Source: Phycomyces nitens (lineage: Eukaryota > Mucoromycota > Mucoromycetes > Mucorales > Phycomycetaceae). Taken from it: DNA of 64,000 nucleotides. The number at the start of each line of letters is the position of its first letter. The stretch's first letter is position 1. Made by a program: the position numbers and the translations under genes. The notes under the pieces are model-generated. The model saw only the letters and a list, made by a program, of their open reading frames with translations, was not told where the DNA came from and did not search any database. Below are positions 45,180-55,987 of this stretch, in pieces. The stretch spans positions 7,986,086-8,050,085 of the forward strand of contig JAHRBC010000003.1 in the NCBI GenBank assembly GCA_022702545.1, written 5' to 3'.

Positions 45180-45564
45180 TGTCAAGTATCGATCTGGTAT
45201 TTCTTTTCTGGCACTTGTAACTAAGTCGCAGAATCAATACCACTGGGGATTGTCAAGTTTAGAGAATAGTTTTTAGATAGAATATAGATACTTTTTATTG
45301 AGACAAATCCTTTTACTATTTATACAAAATATAATCGGATTTAAGGCTAAATGTATAGCTACGTTAATATGTCTTAGATGATGATTGTCCAGTAGGATAT
45401 ACTGACAAGATATTCGCAATCTAAGACATTTGGGACATTTGAGACATTTTCCAAAACATATGCAAGAAGACCAATCGGCAAGGTCTGAGTGTTTACCCAA
45501 CAAGGTCAACCATTACTGGTTACCTATTAAGAGCCGATTTCGGTCACCGATGTCAACTCTGACA
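45180..45564 (-). repeat. 5' LTR of the complete Ty3
   Basis: 385 bp; it carries a TATA-like TATAAATAGTAAAAGG and AATAAAAAGTATC on the minus strand. Almost identical to the 3' LTR, so the insertion is recent. Confidence 0.95.
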
Positions 45565-45609
45565 CAATGACAGCCTAGATCAGGAACGACATAAATAACA
45601 AAAACGAAA

Positions 45610-45681
45610 GCCCAACGGGGGGGTCGAACCCCCAACCTTGAGATTAAGAGTCTCACGCTCTACCGATTGAGCTAGCCGGGC
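45610..45681 (-). tRNA. tRNA-Lys (anticodon CTT)
   Basis: A 72-nt cloverleaf on the minus strand. The acceptor GCCCGGC pairs with GTTGGGC (two G-U), the D arm is GCTCAATCGGTAGAGC, and the anticodon stem GAGAC/TCTC region encloses CTCTTAA with anticodon CTT (codon AAG). The T arm is GGGGGTTCGACCCCC. No intron. The LTR stack begins 11 bp upstream at 45692. Confidence 0.93.
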
Positions 45682-45691
45682 TTCACATATC

Positions 45692-46703
45692 TGACACGGG
45701 TGTTGTAGTTTTTCCAGCTTTGCCCACTTTCGCAAGCAACGTCATCCTTTTCCAGACTGCCTTGCCAGAAAGAGTGACGTCGTGTCCAGTCAATATGGCG
45801 ACGTCACTCATATCGCATCGCAAGTCACTTTTTACCCATATACCTCTTTACACTTCCATCTTTATCTCCCATTATCTGCATTTCAATTATCATTCTTGTG
45901 TCCACCTTTTGTCATCTATCTCATTTTCTCTTTCCCCATGTTCCTGTCTGTGCGCATTTATCCTTATCTTCACTCTACATTTTTCTCACATATCTATATT
46001 TTCTTTATCATTATTGTCACCCATTTTTACATTATCATCCTTACTGCACATCTTGTTTTCTCATATTTTCATATCTCTGTCTTGTCTTATCATTTTACAT
46101 TTTACACAATCTCTCATTATCCGTATCCATTATCTCATATTACTGTTCTATTTTTCATTCTCACACCCATTTTCTATAATCCATTATTAATCAATTCATA
46201 ATTATCTACAAAGTAATATTTTACGAAGTCTATATAAGAGACTAAAAATTCAATCAATAAAATTATCAGTTACCTCTCTCTTAATTTCTGTCCCTGAACT
46301 AGTGAATTGTCTTGTATAGAAATTCCTAGTCATACCTGTGCCAAGATTGATTTTTCTTTTCATCCAATTCCCTTTTCCGTCCAAACCTGTATCTTCCCAG
46401 TACCTTGCTGTCAACTTTAGTAATTGTCCTGAGTGAAATTATCTAGTTCCCCTCTCCTATTATATCTCTCCCTCCCTGTTTCCATTGCTGTCAAGAATAT
46501 ATTCAACTGTCCCGAGCGAAGTTATATATCTCTATCCATATTTTCACCTTTTCTTTCTCTTGTCCGTTTCTTGCTGTCCAATTTCGGTTTCTACCCCCGT
46601 TATTGTCTATCTCTATCGCACCATCGTTATTGTCAACGAGTGGTATTTAATTTATTATATTTTCTGACTCGTTTTCACATCACAACAAACTCAACACGCG
46701 TCA
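45692..46703 (+). mobile_element. Solo LTR type 1 at the tRNA-Lys locus
   Basis: A 1012-bp copy of 6541-7553, flanked by TATC on both sides (45688-45691 and 46704-46707). It shows the same TATA (TCTATATAAGAG) and AATCAATAAA order. Confidence 0.8.
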
Positions 46704-46707
46704 TATC

Positions 46708-47004
46708 TGACACGTGTGTTGTGGGCAGGTTCGGTTTCGACCATGAAGCCGGACCAAGGGCCCGGAACAGGCCTAGGAGGGGTCGGAGGCCGGACCAGTC
46801 CGAAGAAGAAGTCCGAGCCGAGTAAGGATGGCCGATCCCCGAGTTTCTTTATTTCTCCTTCTTTTCAATTTTTCTTTATTTTTATTTTATCACATTTTAT
46901 TATTTCCTTTTTTATACTCTTTCCTTTTATATTTCCTTTGTGAATCCTTTCTCACTTTCTTGCAGGATTGCACCATTCTGTACTTCTTTAGTTTATTTCC
47001 CCTA
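46708..47004 (+). mobile_element. Solo LTR type 2 at the tRNA-Lys locus, left part
   Basis: Starts TGACACGTGTG after TATC and matches 7557-7850. It is cut by A2 within TTTCCCCTACTTCTTTG, with CTA duplicated (47002-47004 and 57478-57480). Confidence 0.85.
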
Positions 47005-47248
47005 CACTGAAAAAACGGCCCTGAATACACTGGTGGTATAGTAGCCCTGAACTGGTGTGAAAGCTAGTCTATTTTTCAACTCCACAGTTTTCCTTTTTTT
47101 TTATTTCGAAAATATAATTTTACTACATCCTATTGGTTCGGATACAATGAGCATTAGAATATTACTTTTTATTATTATAAAAGTATAGCAAATAAAATAC
47201 ATGTAACACTCGTTTCCTTTTAATAATAATATTACAAACACAAACATC

Positions 47249-50200
47249 ATGTCTTCTTCCAACAGTATTTACAACACCAAGTGCTATTGCACTGTATGCG
47301 GTGATAATGAAGAAGGATTCACCTATGTGACAAGAAGAACTGTCCAACATCATAACAAAAGAGCCAGAGTAGATGCAGTATTCACATCTTCAAGGGGTAT
47401 TTTATTTAAAACAACAGAGTATACTTGTATATTAATATTATATTATAAATAAAGACTCTCAAAGAGAAATGATGGAAGTTGATTCTGAGTGTAAGAAATA
47501 TATTTATTTAAATGTCAATGATGTCTAACACACTATTATATTCTATATTTGTAGCTGTCATGACTTACCAACCTGGTCCCGTAGAAGAGGGCGGCCAAAC
47601 AAATGTTCCTGTTTTGGAAATTGAGTCCATGCCTGCCAACAATGTCTCCATTGAGAATTGCGATGATGACAATGAGATCTCGGTTGAGAATGACGATGGC
47701 GCCAGTGATGATGAAGATGTTGTTGAGCTTGAGCTTGAGGAGTTGGATGCCGAAGGTTTGTACATAATCATTGAATAAAAGAAAAAGCCTGAAAAATTGA
47801 GTATTAATATTTTCTCTTTTTTTTTACAATAGCCCCTTTTGAAGCCCCTGGTATGCCTGAGAACCCAGTTCACAAGTTTATCGCCATCTTCACGGTCCTT
47901 TTTACATCCCGCTACGTGGTCAACAAGGGTTCCATTGTCTTGATCGAGTTCATCAATGAGCTCTTGAAGATTTACGAGCAGGATTTCCAGCTTCCAACAA
48001 GTCTTCTTGGGCTCCAAAGAATGACTGGATTTTCCGAGATATCCAAGGGAATCCACAGATTTGTAGCATGCCAAGATTGCCATCAAATCTACGATGAATG
48101 CATGACAGTTCCTCCCACCTGTGTGTTCCAGAAGCTTGGATCCAACTCTGTCTGCGGGTGTAAGTTGGTGAAGGAGTCGTCTGTTGGTGCCTTGGCCCCA
48201 AAAAGGGTGTTTGTCTATCAATCCGTCAAGCATGCTATGAAGACACTCTTTCTTCGCCCTGGCTTTGAGGCCAGAATCAGACACTGGAACTCAGATCTCA
48301 AGATTCCACAGACAATGTGCGATGTCTATGACGGCGCCATGTGGAAGGATGTCAAGGACATCAACGGCGCCCAGTTTACAGCGGATCTGCGCTCCCTCAT
48401 GTTGGCTCTCAACATCGACTGGTTCCAACCTTTCGATGGTGTGGTGTACTCTTGTGGTGCCATTTATTTGGTCATCAATAATCTACCTCGGGAGGAGCGA
48501 TTCAAGCCAGAAAACACTATCCTCGTTGGTCTTATGCCTGGACCAAAAGAGCCAAAGTCAGAGGAGATCAACCACTACCTGGAGCCGTTGGTAGATGAGT
48601 TGAACGAGCTCTATGTTGGAATGAATATTCCAACATTTGAGAGGCCAACTGGTGCCAGTGTCCGTGCTGCACTAATGATGGTGGCGTGTGACATCCCAGC
48701 AGCAAGAAAGACCAGTGGATTCACTGCCCACAACAGCACATGCGCATGCTATAAATGCAATCATCAGTTCTCTCGTCTGGAAGGCACAACCAGTGTAGAT
48801 TTCCGCGGTTTCGAGTTTGCTGAGTGGAGGCTTGCGAGTGGTGCTGAAAACCGGGTGCATGCTGAGGTGTGGAAAAGTGCAAGTACATCCTCAGAAAGAC
48901 ATCAGCTGGAGGTCGAAAATGGTGTTCGATGGTCGCAGCTGCATCGTCTTGGATACTTTGATCTAGTACGTGGAACGATCATCGATCCCATGCACAATCT
49001 CTTTCTGGGCACGGCAAAAAGAATGGTGGAAAAGTGGACTGCCAGTGGTCTGATCGTAGACAGGGATCTTCGCGAGATGCAGAAGATAGCCGAGACCATG
49101 GTACTGCCTGTTGGCTACAGCATGCTGAAGACGAAGATTGGCAAGGGGTTCCCCAGGATGAAAGCTGACGAATGGAAGTCGTGGGTATTGGTGTACTCTC
49201 CAGTTTTGCTGAAGTACGTTCTTCCACCAGCAAACTTTGCCAACTGGATCGATTTCGTGGACGCATGTCATATTCTGGTCAAGCCAACAATAACATATGA
49301 TGATGTCGAGTCAGCTCACCTCCATCTCCAGCAATTCTGTCAATCGTGCAAAACGCTTTACCCTGCTACAATCCTCACCTGCAATATGCACCTGCACCTC
49401 CATCTTTGCGACACCGTTCGTGATTTTGGACCCGTGTACGGTTATTGGCTCTTTGGGTTTGAGAGATTCAATGGCTTGTTAAAGAATATTAACACGAACA
49501 GAAGAGATGGGTTTGAGATGACCTATATGCGAAACTTCCTGGAAGATGCATACAAGAGTGACTATATCAATGCCGTTTTTCCCAATTCGAGCCAAGTCCT
49601 CTTTTCTCCTGTTCTCCAGAAACTCACGTCCACCACACCCACCATCCTCTCCTCTCCCTCTACAACCTACTGCACATTTGACTTGCAAGACTTTCTTCGA
49701 CTCTCCAACGATGCAACAATTCTTGTCAAAGGCAATGAACCGCTCCCTCCGTCTGCATTTCCTCTCTTGACCAGTAAGCCTTCCTCAATAAGTGATGTCC
49801 ACTATCCTTTTTGTTGGAGTATTACAAGAAGCAGTATGACATTCCAGACCTAGTGGACTATCGTCACGCCTCCCTCTCGCCGTTTTTCGTTGATAATCAG
49901 ATTGGCAAACTGAAATCAATTGATATTCTAGGCCAAACATACGTTGGCAAGAATAGTTCTGTCAGTCGTGGGTCTTTTGTCCAGGCACTGTTCCTTGGCA
50001 GATACGGCGACCATGCAAATGCGTATACTGGCCAAATCCAGTATATGTTTACTCATTCCTTCATGCCACCAACCAACCAGACAATCTGCTCAAGTCATGG
50101 AATCCAGCACACCGAGCATGTTTTTGCATTTGTCCGATGGCTTCCTCTGTCTTCAGATAGATCACGAGAAGATGATGGTGTGGACATTTGCCTGCCTGAA

Positions 50201-50332
50201 TTTTCAGATGATGACTATCAGTGCATCCTGCCTGTTCATCGCATCTTGCTTGAGGTGGCCACTGCCAAATATACAAAGAACAATGAGACGACAACACTAG
50301 TCATTCCTCTGCCAAAAAAGCAATATGCTTAA
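47249..50332 (+). pseudogene. Tnp2-like transposase of A2, one frameshift
   Basis: The exons are 47249-47396 (148 nt), 47455-47490 (36 nt), 47555-47755 and about 47833-50332. Reading runs open from MPENPVHK (47853) to about 49808. There a run of T is one base shorter than in A1 and the frame breaks; it resumes at about 49811-50332 and ends ...PLPKKQYA. All Tnp2 motifs precede the shift. Compared with A1 there are few substitutions (for example Cys/His, Arg/His changes). Confidence 0.85.
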
Positions 50333-50442
50333 ATAAATAAATAAAAACATCTTTCCTCCAAGGCAAACAATTTTACCTTCTAAGTATGTTATTAAGACAA
50401 ACTGTAACAATCAGCTTAAGAAGAGATTTTTTTTTTAATTTT

Positions 50443-51588
50443 TTAATTGTTTAATTTTTTATTCATCATCTCTGACGGTCCACTGTGGTGGTGGGGGGAG
50501 CATGCTGTCAGGGACTGGTTTGGTCACGACACTGTGGAAGCGTCTTTCCATCAGCTGTCGAGAATTGTTGCCCAAGTCGACACGGGCATACAAGTCAACC
50601 ATTTCCTCGAAATGGTTGAACTAAAAGGACAATTAGTTTCTATTTATTATATTTCAAAAACAATAAACTTGGCTGGAAAACAATTTACCTCGTTGCTTCG
50701 CCAACTTGGGCGCTTGACGTGAACGATGCGCACACCTGGAGTCCCAGGTGTCTCATCACCAGACTCGCCATCAGACATTGCTCCTTTCTGAATGAGATTG
50801 GAGCAATCCCTACCCATTGCAGCATCAATGGCAGCCTTGTTCTTGGCATAGGTAAGGCCACGGCGTTTGAGGTGCTATAGATCAATTGGTATTAATATTA
50901 CTCTTAAAACTAAGCTCTGATTAGAATATAAAACACAACTTACATCACCCTCACGAGAAGAGCGCCGTGTCTTTGCCTTTGCGGCATCCCTCTTGCTAGA
51001 AGTCTGGGACTCCAGGTGACACCGACTGCGGAAGTGGTTGTGAACCTTTTCACGGATGTCACTGTTTCGCAACCTGGGGTCCCGAGACCTTTGCACCAGG
51101 AAGGCCATTAGGTTGTCCACCAACTCTTTATTTGGACTGTCGTTGAAGAAGACCTTGGTGTTCCACCTGGGCTTCCTGTTGTTGGCCTCAATTTCGGCCT
51201 GGTCATTCAACCTGAACCTTGGCGTCCACATGTAGCCATGAATAAGTCTCTATTTTATAGCATTAAATTAGTGAATTATTATTACTCTGTTACTTACAAT
51301 CACTTCCGTGAGGTCCTTTGGTTTTGGCTCAGGAAGAACATTGCCAGTAGTGCTGACAACTGGGGCCACAGCAACAGGAACCACTGGCCCAGCATTTGAA
51401 GGCTGACCAGTGTTGGTGTTGCCTCCAACATTGGCACCACTTTGGCCGTTCATGGTGGTATATGCTTGTTTGAGAAAGCCTACGTCGTTGCTTATTGTCA
51501 AGACAGTTTGCTTCATAGCAATTATCTCCTCCATCATCCGAGCATTCTCTGCATTGGGCTGAGGAGCGAGTGCACGTCTGTTTGCCAT
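50443..51588 (-). CDS. Accessory protein gene of A2, four exons
   Basis: The exons are 51588-51298 (291 nt), 51249-50944 (306 nt), 50874-50689 (186 nt) and 50620 to about 50443. Exon 1 starts MANRRALAPQP, with a heptad-like stretch (MMEEIIAMKQTVLTISNDV) and a Gly/Asn/Pro-rich end. Exons 2 and 3 match A1 almost exactly. Exon 4 contains a run of C one base longer than in A1 (near 50497), so the last residues differ between the copies. This copy supplies the exon 1 that A1 lacks in this window. Confidence 0.8.
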
Positions 51589-52345
51589 TGTCTAAAGAAT
51601 ATTAAAATAGTCAGTGTCAATTATATTATACTGTGTCTGGATTTAATATAAATGATATTCTTTACTTGTAACTAAAAAGATAATAAGATGATGAGAACAC
51701 AAAAGAGTGAGAAAGAACAAGTCAATTATACGAAAAGCATATTATATATTAATAGCCATATACATGGCTGTATCCAAAAAGACTTCTTGTAGACTATCAG
51801 AGTTGATATCGGCAATCAAAATTGTCCTTTATTAATTAACTAGTGAGTTGGTCTCTTTGGATAAAGAAAAAGACTTTGTAAAATCGGTTTTTATATATAT
51901 ATACTTTGGGTTTATTCTATAACACAATTAATATTACTATTCATTTAGCTTTAAATCTATTTGTCTATATATTTTATTCTGTTTATATTATACAGGCTCT
52001 TTAACAATAAACATTATCCATCTATCCCGAAAACCTTATTCTTTGAACCAAACGATTCTTGATAGTGTTGATTACACAGCTTTTTTTTTTTCACATTGAT
52101 TCTGCGCCTTTACTGTAAGCCCAAGAAAATAATAAACAGCAGACTGAAACCTAGCAAAGCATATTAATCGCTCAAGATATATTTTGGATTCCATCCATTA
52201 CACCTATTCTGTCTCTATTTCAAATTCGATGTGGGCCCTTGTAATTAATCTCTCTTTTTCCCTATATCCGCGCCAATTTACTTTTCTCTTTACACTCCCA
52301 TAAACACAGGCTGATTCCGATGCATCCTTTCCACATTCACTACGG

Positions 52346-52520
52346 CGGAAAAAACGGTAGCTAACTACCGTTTTGGTAGCATTACTACCGTTTTTTCCCA
52401 CCAAAAAAAACGGTAGTAAAGACTCTGTATAAGGCGATTTCGGTAGCTGTTACCGTTTTTTTAGTGTGAAAAAAAAGGGTAGTTATGAGGCAGGAATAGG
52501 CACAGCTACCGTTTTTTTAT
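52346..52520. repeat. ACGGTAG subterminal motif cluster (left end)
   Basis: ACGGTAG/CTACCGT occur repeatedly, some facing each other (ACGGTAGCTAACTACCGT at about 52353). This is the mirror of the cluster at 1745-1924. Confidence 0.78.
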
Positions 52521-52759
52521 CCAACCAAAATCGTTTCTTTATATACTATAGCCTCTCTTTTATATTACTTTATATACTAGCACCCATTCTTTTTTTACTG
52601 CCATTTATTTGAAATAATGGTTTATTTTTTATTATAATTTCGATTTATTTCAAATAATATTAAAATATATATAATAATAATATAGAAACATACCAAAAGC
52701 AAATACTATTTAATATTATAAAACGTATATGGTACAAACCTTTTACTCAATCTATACAC

Positions 52760-53080
52760 GATGCCAACAACATGTTGTTATGACTTGGATGGCCTTTGGT
52801 CTTCATCGATTGCTATAAAAATATTGTGGTCAGAGAATGAAGCAATCAAATAAACCGAATATATTGTTTTGGGTAGCATACCAGTATATATTGTGCTTGT
52901 TAATCAGCGTGCCGAGCATCTTGTTGTGAATCACTGTCATGACTTGGAAGGCCTTTGGTCTTCATCAATTGCTATAAAGATATTGTGGTCAGAGAATGAA
53001 GCGATCAAATAAACCAAGCATATTGTTTTGGATAGCATACCAGTATATATTGTGCTTGTTAATCGGTATACCAAGCATCT
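52760..53080. repeat. Tandem pair inside CACTA-1 (right copy)
   Basis: The inverted equivalent of 1183-1490; TATTGTGGTCAGAGAATGAA appears at about 52822 and 52982. Confidence 0.75.
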
Positions 53081-53344
53081 CTTGAATTAATGCCACTATA
53101 TGAAACGTACAGATGTAAATACTAGATGCAGTAGAAGGAGAATAGAGAATGCGCAATATGATTAATTAAAGAGTGTAAACATATTATAATATTCTTACCA
53201 TAGAAAATATATTGCTGTAAAGTCAGCTCATAAGATTTAAAACTAATTCGAATATAATGGTAGTTGGCAGAATGAGTACATCATTAAGAAAACAATATGC
53301 ATATTCTACAGAGATTCCCAGGTGGGGAGGTGGGGAACGACAAA

Positions 53345-53810
53345 CTTTAGTGTAATATAGCTGTAAAAAATTTTCACCTTTTTTTAGTGTCTGAAAAATT
53401 ATGAGATGAGTGTTTCATTCCTTGATTAAAGATAGCAGAGCTGAAGATGTGGTATACAAGATTCCAATCGGATGTTTATGTAATTGACAACCTTACATAA
53501 GGGAGGGTCATTTAGTTTTATTTCAAAAAGTAGAGCAAAGAAAAGAAAAGAAATATAAACTAATCTCGGCGTAATACAGCTATAAAAAAATTTCATTTTT
53601 TTTGGTGCTTGAAAAAGGGCGAGATGTGTGTTTCATTCCTAGATTAAAAACAACAGAGCTGAAGATGTGGTATACAAGATGCCAATCGGGCATTTATTAA
53701 GGTGGCAATCTTACGTGATGGAGAGTTATTCGATTTTATTTCAAAGGAGAGGACCAAAGCAAAGATAAAACAGCTAAAGGAAAAGAGGAAAAGAAAAAGT
53801 GCGCTAAAAC
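53345..53810. repeat. Imperfect duplication inside CACTA-1 (right copy)
   Basis: The inverted equivalent of 470-915; TGAAGATGTGGTATACAAGA appears at about 53441 and 53660. Confidence 0.7.
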
Positions 53811-53987
53811 ATATACTAAAAATATGAGAGAACCAATAAGAGCAGCCTAAAGAATATTAAAGACTTAGTCTGTTTCTCTTAGATGAAGGCTCATTGCTCA
53901 TTCCTAGTGGTGTAAACCTATATCAAACAGTAGAAATATTATATTAATATTAAATTGAGAATAGATGAGCAACAAAAAAGCTCTAAC

Positions 53988-54263
53988 TTATAGTACATCT
54001 GTCATGATTGGGGATTCAGCCTCGTCATCCGTTTGAAATACCTCATCTTCCGAAAGAAAAGAACTGCTTGCTCTTTCCTGCTATAACATAATAAAAATAT
54101 TGTATTAATTATAATGTATATTCAAATGTTTGTTAATTAATAAACTTGCCTGGCTGTTCTCTGCTATTTTTCTCTTACAAGTCTGGTTTGCACTCTTAAA
54201 GGTGTCTTGAAGAAGATTCTTGGCACACCACATTCTTTTGCACTTGTAAATGTGGAGTGCTAT
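53988..54263 (-). CDS. 3' end of the unidentified CACTA-1 gene (right copy)
   Basis: Exons 54263-54150 and 54080-53988 with the same GC-AG intron as at 1-276. Upstream of 54263 the frame meets a stop within about 20 nt and no acceptor is convincing, so the 5' part seems to be missing. Family unknown. Confidence 0.5.
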
Positions 54264-54385
54264 TGTCCTAGCCGTGCCTCACTGGCCACAATCATTGATG
54301 ACAGGTACATTGATTTTGTCATCATTGACCAAGAAGTGTCTTTGCTGCTGTTGCTATTATTAGTCAAATAATCTCTTACCTACCC

Positions 54386-55263
54386 ATGGAAAAAGTAATT
54401 AGAGTATACTCCAAGCTTATCACGTCAAACTTGAAGGGCAGTAGAAATGCCAGTTTGCTTGTTGAGCGCTTTGCTGTTCATAGCTTTGTCAGTTCAGCAA
54501 ACAGCTCTCAGAATTATCCTAGTACAAGTCAGCCGTCCACATATAATGAAGCAAGTTTCTTAGATCTTCCAGATGGTGTAAGTGCTGCCCAGCTATGGGA
54601 GCCATTCAACTGACATGCCAGCTTGAATGATGATGACTTGGAAGGTGTCAGCAGCCCTGTTGTCAAGAATACTTTGGCAAAGTACTATGTGCGAAACAGT
54701 GGTATGAACAGTATTGAACTTGATGACCCGACGATTGTTGTTGCTTCTCGTCTTTGGAAAAATTCAACCGTACATTCTTCATGTATGTACCGAAGAATAA
54801 AAAACGAGACCAGACGTGGCAATCATCATGTGATGTTCACCTGTCCATACAGAAAGTGAGTATTGGTATTAGTCAAAATACAAAATAGAGATCACTCGCA
54901 TTTTTTATATTTTTATCTAGCCGTCGCAATATAACTATTCAAAGCTGGTTTGTTGGCACCGTGGAATTTTATTTTGAGCATAAAGAGGTTGATGGCACAC
55001 CGCACTTTCTGGCATTCGTTGAAGTGATGAAAGAGCATGGTACAGCAGCCCATGATTCATCTGTGCCAATCGTAATACGGCAGTCACACAGCTCAACTGG
55101 ACAAACAACCCAGCCAAAATATGCTGTTAATGTGGATGACATTCAGCATCAAGTTGGGCTCATCCAGTACCCTCCGAGTAGTAATCAGTTCTTTATCATT
55201 GCACCATATTACGTGTTTAATGACAATCTGCGTGTGACCATGGGGAACCTTGCCACTTTATAA
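54386..55263 (+). pseudogene. C-terminal remnant of a CACTA-1 transposase
   Basis: The frame runs 54386-54855 with one in-frame TGA (54611-54613), then a GTGAGT...TCTAG intron and a last exon 54921-55263. The start PMEKVIRVYSKLITSNLKGS resembles the late part of Tnp2-type transposases, where a Glu-Arg pair precedes a conserved helix. The end carries GTVEFYFEHKEVDGTPHFLA, a region often seen at the tail of these proteins. Nothing of the catalytic core upstream is present, so the product cannot be active. Assignment rests on resemblance remembered for the family. Confidence 0.6.
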
Positions 55264-55308
55264 AAATTTTCTTTTTCTTTTTTCTTTCTTTATAAATATC
55301 AATACCAA

Positions 55309-55921
55309 ATAAAATAAAATAAAATGGCTAATAATGTCAAAAACAAAAAAATTGTTTCAAAAAACGGTAGCATAACTACCGTTTTGTTCACAGGCGAAAA
55401 ATTATTTTTCTCAAAAATGCGCAACATCTTTAACACCAAATAAAATGCTCATTTCAATAAACAAGGTTGCCTAAAAACTTACGAGCCCTTTCTATGGTAC
55501 TACAACTACCTCATTGCCTGATGAAAAGACATTCCATGCAACTTTTATGATTCGGGATCGATGACATTACCTTTCAACCACAATCTGCGGAGATAAAGTG
55601 CTCTAATAAATATTAATGTCATATAAAATAAAATAAAATGGCTAATAATATCAAAAACAAAAAATTGGTTTCAAAAAAACGGTAGTTATGCTACCGTTTT
55701 ATTCACACAGGCAAAAAATTATTTTTCTTAAAAATGCGCAACATCTTTAACACCAAATAAAATGCTCATTTCAATAAACAATGTTGCCTAAAAACTTACG
55801 AGCCCTTTCTATGGTACTACAACTACCTCATTGCCTGATGAAAAGACATTCCATGCGACTTTTATGAATCGGCATCGATGACATTACCTTTCAACCACAA
55901 TCTGCGGAGATAAAGTGCTCA
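55309..55921. repeat. Tandem duplication, about 314-bp period, near right end of CACTA-1
   Basis: AAATAAAATGGCTAATAAT starts near 55317 and again near 55631. The copies share CTTACGAGCCCTTTCTATGG and GAAAAGACATTCCATGC, and each carries an ACGGTAG...CTACCGT hairpin. Confidence 0.88.
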
Positions 55922-55987
55922 AAAATCATAAAAAACGGTAGTTATGCTACCGTTTTCGGCACAGCTACCGGTCCTTCCGCCGTAGTG
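55360..55987. repeat. ACGGTAG subterminal motifs (right end)
   Basis: Hairpin pairs at about 55364-55383, 55678-55700 and 55935-55955, then CTACCGG just inside the terminal repeat. Confidence 0.75.

Larger units (their letters stand above)
40005..45564 (-). mobile_element. Complete Ty3/gypsy LTR retrotransposon
   Basis: 5560 bp with two 385-bp LTRs (40005-40389 and 45180-45564) that bear TGTCAAG...CTCTGACA ends and differ at only about two positions I could see. CAAT is duplicated on both sides (40001-40004, 45565-45568). Minus-strand order: 5' LTR, primer site, one gag-pol frame, polypurine tract, 3' LTR. It lies 46 bp from the 3' end of the tRNA-Lys gene. Confidence 0.96.
52338..55987 (+). 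mobile_element. CACTA-1, complete 3650-bp copy
   Basis: Terminal repeats CACTACGGCGGAA at both ends, 13 bp perfect, with ATT duplicated (52335-52337 and 55988-55990). The homologous empty site in C (GCATTGCTCC, about 14302) has a single ATT. It contains 3' portions of two genes pointing outward, subterminal ACGGTAG clusters and three internal duplications. It is probably a deletion derivative that depends on a full-length relative. Confidence 0.93.

Noticed and set aside
1..54263. One giant inverted duplication of 1-6195 and 47005-54263
   Set aside because: Removing CACTA-1 shows different insertion points in A1 and A2; the match is explained by two elements of the same families.
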